DNA of 64,000 nucleotides. Origin: Nissolia schottii (Eukaryota; Streptophyta; Magnoliopsida; Fabales; Fabaceae). Where the stretch lies: assembly GCA_003254905.1 (NCBI GenBank), contig QANU01112129.1, positions 1-64,000 of the forward strand, in the 5' to 3' direction. A program made the position numbers and the translations under genes. The notes below the pieces were generated by a model. That model worked only from the letters and a program-made list of their open reading frames with translations, had not been told where the DNA came from and did not search any database. Of the stretch, positions 60,897 through 64,000 are shown one piece after another (position 1 is the first letter of the stretch; the number at the start of each line of letters is the position of its first letter).

Positions 60897-61855
60897 CTAG
60901 TATGTGAATCCGTGGAATGCACGGGGTTATGTAATATTATAGTTGTAAGTTTGTCACTTAAAAGAGATAATTTTTTTACATCAATTAAAGTATTCACAAA
61001 TCACGTAAAGTGCAATACATCAATGAGATAATAAGTTTTGAAATAGATATTACATAGTTCAATATCACTTAAGACATAAGCAATACAATACCCCATACAT
61101 TCTTAAAAGTTTCATATTCTACACACAATTTTTTTTTATATATTATTAGAATGCAATATAAAAATATATATTACATTGTATATGTTATGCTCAACAATTT
61201 TCTAAAGGAGAAAGTACACAACTCTCATGTTGTAATATAAAAAAGAGAAAAAAGTTAGAAACAATGAGTATATATGAAAATAAGGTTTTTTTTTTAAATA
61301 TATATATGCAAAAGAGAATGATCAATTTAAAAAAACATATTGATAGTAAATGCACAACATTGCTTGAAAAATGCACGTGACAACAAAATGCAAATAAGGA
61401 TTTATTTTAAAAAAAAAAAAAAAACATACAATAGGATAGAGGATGAATAAGGCCCCTTGCACTAGCTATGTCATATGTTGTCTAAAACTACTACGTACAC
61501 TATTGTTTGACATGTCTTGTCTTCTTCATCTAGAATTAGCATTTTTAAACCATTTCTAGACTTAACTCTTGATATGGCCACATACCATTGACTATGGGTA
61601 AAGACTAGTCTTGAGTATTAGTACAATGAGGTATTAGTACTCTCATAAAAGTTTGGGTATCAAAGAAATAACTTAAAGTTTCTCATATTTGTTAGTATGT
61701 TCAAATAACTTTCCCTCCAAATGGTTGGCGATAGCTTTTTGGATTCCTTATTTTCATGAGATCTCTAAAAGTGCAATCAAGAGCTTCAAAACAATTTTTC
61801 TTTTTTAGCATAGGAACTTTATCCCAAATGATCAAGCTACATTACATAGGTAAAT
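60897..61855 (-). mobile_element. Helitron remnant with 3' terminus
   Basis: Read on the minus strand, the end at 60897 is CACATACTAG followed by T, matching the CTRR-T rule of Helitrons. It is preceded by a small hairpin (CCGTG and CACGG around five bases, 60910-60924). On the same strand and upstream are broken Helitron helicase motifs. The 5' TC end was not found, so the right boundary is only where helicase similarity stops. The intervening DNA is AT-rich and decayed. Confidence 0.6.
61540..61855 (-). pseudogene. Pif1-type Helitron helicase fragments
   Basis: Two stretches on the minus strand match Helitron RepHel helicase. At about 61855-61704, SLIIWDKVPMLKKKNCFEAL and RQPFGGKVI correspond to the IIWDEAPM and PFGGKVVV region (the Walker B Asp is kept, the Glu is changed). 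At about 61615-61545, THSQWYVAISRVKSRNGLKM matches the C-terminal QLYVALSRVKSRKGLK motif. The long part that should lie between them is deleted and stops are present. This is a dead fragment. Confidence 0.8.
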
Positions 61856-62024
61856 TTGCTTTAAGACTTCTTTGTTTTATGTTGTAAGTGGATAAATCAG
61901 TGATTGAAATTGGTATTAAATAAATTAGTATCTAAATTTTTTAACTTGTAAAATTAATAAATATTTTAACTCTTATAAAATTTCATAATAATGTATTAAC
62001 AATTTTCATGGCATTATGATAGAT

Positions 62025-62030
<6 letters not shown>

Positions 62031-62072
<42 letters not shown>
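62031..62072. repeat. (TA)n microsatellite
   Basis: About 21 TA units, the longest such tract in the window together with 27273-27313. Confidence 0.9.
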
Positions 62073-62076
<4 letters not shown>

Positions 62077-62589
62077 CAATGGAATGATAATATTAACTTA
62101 TGATAAAGTATAAATTTATTATTATTTTTTATTCTCTATAAATTTGTTAACTTTATTGACATCGTTAACTTATATATGATATTCATCATTATATTAGTGT
62201 AAACTAATGGTACAATATTAATTTATTAAATTTAATTTTAAAAGTATCAAATCTGTGAATAGTAAGTGTAGAAAACATTATGTTTTTAGTCATTATTTTA
62301 AATTGGTCAAAAAATGGTTTATGAAAATTTTAAGTTAATCTTAGTTAATCCCTATTTTCTTGGTGTCTATCAATTACTATATAGTGATAAAATTATCTAT
62401 GATGTCCATATGATGTGGGAAGAAAAGAATACCAAAAATCACTAAATGATGATTTTTTTTTATTTAAGTTAATTAACGAAAATGATGATACACCTAAATT
62501 TATACAATTTATAGAATTACATATATGAAAAGAGATTAATTTCAAAATATATTTTTATTTATATATTTTTACAAAATAATTCTTTTTAA

Positions 62590-63320
62590 AATAATTAAAA
62601 TCTCGTCTATCTTTTTTAATTTATTTTTTAACAAAATTTTACCGAAAAAATAAGTAAGATTTTGATGATTGTTTAAAATCATTAAAAACAAATCTTGTCT
62701 ATATTTAAATTGGAATTAATCAACTTCATTTTTATTTTTATTAATAACATTTCTTGACAAATCAAAATCAATCATAATAAATCATAATCATCAATTACAA
62801 ATAATCAATAGTTGATTTTTTAGATTTTAAAATTGATCAATATTAAAAATAAAATCAATTAAAAATAAAGTCAATTAGTACTAAAGTCTCGTCAATCTTT
62901 TTTAAATTTTTTTAACAAATTGTCACAAAAAAAAATTAAGATTAAGATAATTGTTTAGAATCAATAAAAATAAAAATTATTAATTATAAATAATTAATAG
63001 TTGATTTTGCAAATTTCTAAATCAATCAACATTAAAAATAAAATCAATTAAAAATAAAATTAATTAGTATTAAAATCTCATCAATGATTTTTAATTTATT
63101 TTTAATAAATTGTGACCGAAAAAATAATTAAGATTAAGACAATTTTTTAGAATTAATAAAAATTATTATCTGTAATTATTAATATTTAGCAATTGATTTT
63201 GCAAATTTCTAAATCCATTAATATTAAAAATAAAATCAATTAGTATTAAAATCTTGTCAATGATTTTTAATTTATTTTTTTAACAAATTATGACCGAAAA
63301 AATAATTAAAATTAAGACAA
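62590..63320. repeat. AT-rich tandem repeat, unit about 180 bp
   Basis: Four copies of a unit starting AAAATCTCGTCAATCTTTTT recur at about 62597, 62883, 63072 and 63248; the first interval is longer (about 286) and may hold a partial extra copy. Each unit contains ACAAATTGTGACCGAAAAAA, AATTAAGATTAAGACAAT, and TTGATTTTGCAAATTTCTAA or close variants. Length and composition are like a plant satellite, but this is a short local array. Confidence 0.7.
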
Positions 63321-63328
63321 TAATTTTC

Positions 63329-63751
63329 TAATGAGAGGCTTGATACGTGACATATCTGCATAATTTTTAGTTTTCAAATTTTTAGGCTTCTATTTATATT
63401 GATTTTTGTCAACCGTGTCCCTTCCATGCTAATTCATTATATATCTATATATATAAATAATCAATAATCATTATGCTATAAATAATTATCCGAAGTATCA
63501 TTATTCTTATTGCACTCTATTTTTATTACTCAAATACAATTTATTTTTTTAAATGTTGATAGACTCTTAATCTCATTCACCATCACGTTCAAAAAAATCT
63601 CACATACGATGAGTTCATTTGTTCAATATTGACGAGGCTCATCGTATTTTAATATTAAAATAAAAAAAATTTGAAAACCTAAAAATTATGTAAATATGTC
63701 CCATGTCAGCAATAGAATGATTTTTGGTATACAAATAGAAGCCTCTCATTA
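63329..63751. mobile_element. Inverted-repeat element (about 420 bp)
   Basis: The left end TAATGAGAGGCTTGATACGT and the complement of the right end TAATGAGAGGCTTCTATTTG share about 13 identical terminal bases. They then share further blocks in the same order, GACATATNTGCATAATTTTT-like and TTTTCAAATTTTT. The middle is AT-rich with a TCTATATATATAAATAAT stretch at about 63438. It is non-coding. Class not determined. Confidence 0.55.
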
Positions 63752-64000
63752 AACCATGAAAACAGGGTTTGTATTTGTATATATTATTATTGATTATTGA
63801 TTTTAAAAAAATTATGTTGATGAAATGAATATTAACAATTAAAACTATTGCTTTTATTAATAGTACTTCGAATTTTCTTTCCTCATTTAGAAGCTATATA
63901 TATTTGCTACGCACCAAAATACACCACGCGTCGCGTCATGGGAAAAATGACGAGTTTTGTTGTTATTTGTTGTTGTTGTCTCCTTCTTAATTTTGAGGTT
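63752..64000. other. Window end, nothing recognised
   Basis: AT-rich, with CACCACGCGTCGCGTCATGG at 63923-63942 as the only GC-rich word and a TTGTTGTTATTTGTTGTTG tract at the very end. A gene could begin beyond the edge, but nothing here supports one. Confidence 0.3.

Noticed and set aside
1-64000. CRISPR arrays, operons, prophage or bacterial systems
   Set aside because: The window is plant nuclear DNA with introns; the repeats have transposon or satellite structure, and no bacterial gene is present apart from organelle-derived DNA.

Overview
The window looks like nuclear DNA from a eudicot plant, probably a rosid. It is AT-rich, has GT-AG introns and long gene-poor stretches full of transposon remnants, and carries plant-specific gene families. 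I cannot name the species. A legume would fit the repeat style, but nothing here proves it.

Five genes are well supported. In order they are a cytosolic fructose-bisphosphate aldolase (3657-6759, +, four exons), a PETAL LOSS-type trihelix transcription factor (16455-19629, -, two exons), an AP2/ERF gene matching HARDY/ERF024 (44422-45030, +), a CBF/DREB1-like AP2 gene (50419-51024, -) and a TRM/DUF4378-like gene (54508-58076, -, three exons). From memory, Arabidopsis carries the same set split between two duplicated segments: aldolase-PTL-TRM on chromosome 5 and aldolase-HARDY-TRM on chromosome 2. The window therefore looks like a less fractionated version of that ancestral block. The genes are not an operon or a pathway; what they share is conserved neighbourhood. 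Three of the five are transcription factors.

The rest is mostly mobile DNA. 1-2161 is a probable LTR of a retrotransposon on the minus strand. 6979-8484 is a Mutator-like element with about 350 bp terminal inverted repeats and a perfect 9 bp target duplication; it carries a broken NBS-LRR resistance-gene fragment (Pack-MULE). A relative lies at 48102-49237 and also has a perfect 9 bp duplication, but its core is a run of N. 20962-21347 is a small element with a 9 bp duplication, inserted into an older TRIM-like LTR element. 38659-40368 is a foldback element built from tandem repeats. 60897-61855 is a Helitron remnant with its 3' hairpin and helicase motifs. SINE-like pieces, smaller inverted-repeat elements, AT-rich tandem repeats and TA microsatellites fill other gaps.

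Three things stand out. First, 34252-38462 is mitochondrial-like DNA that ends in the start of mitochondrial rps1 and is bounded on both sides by a single N, so it may be a NUMT or an assembly artefact. Second, 59238-59505 is a chimera in which most of initiator tRNA-Met, with its CCA end, is fused directly to an LTR in the orientation of a tRNA primer joined to minus-strand cDNA. An inverted LTR end and a near-perfect 5 bp target duplication enclose it. Third, the PETAL LOSS-like protein ends inside its second trihelix domain.
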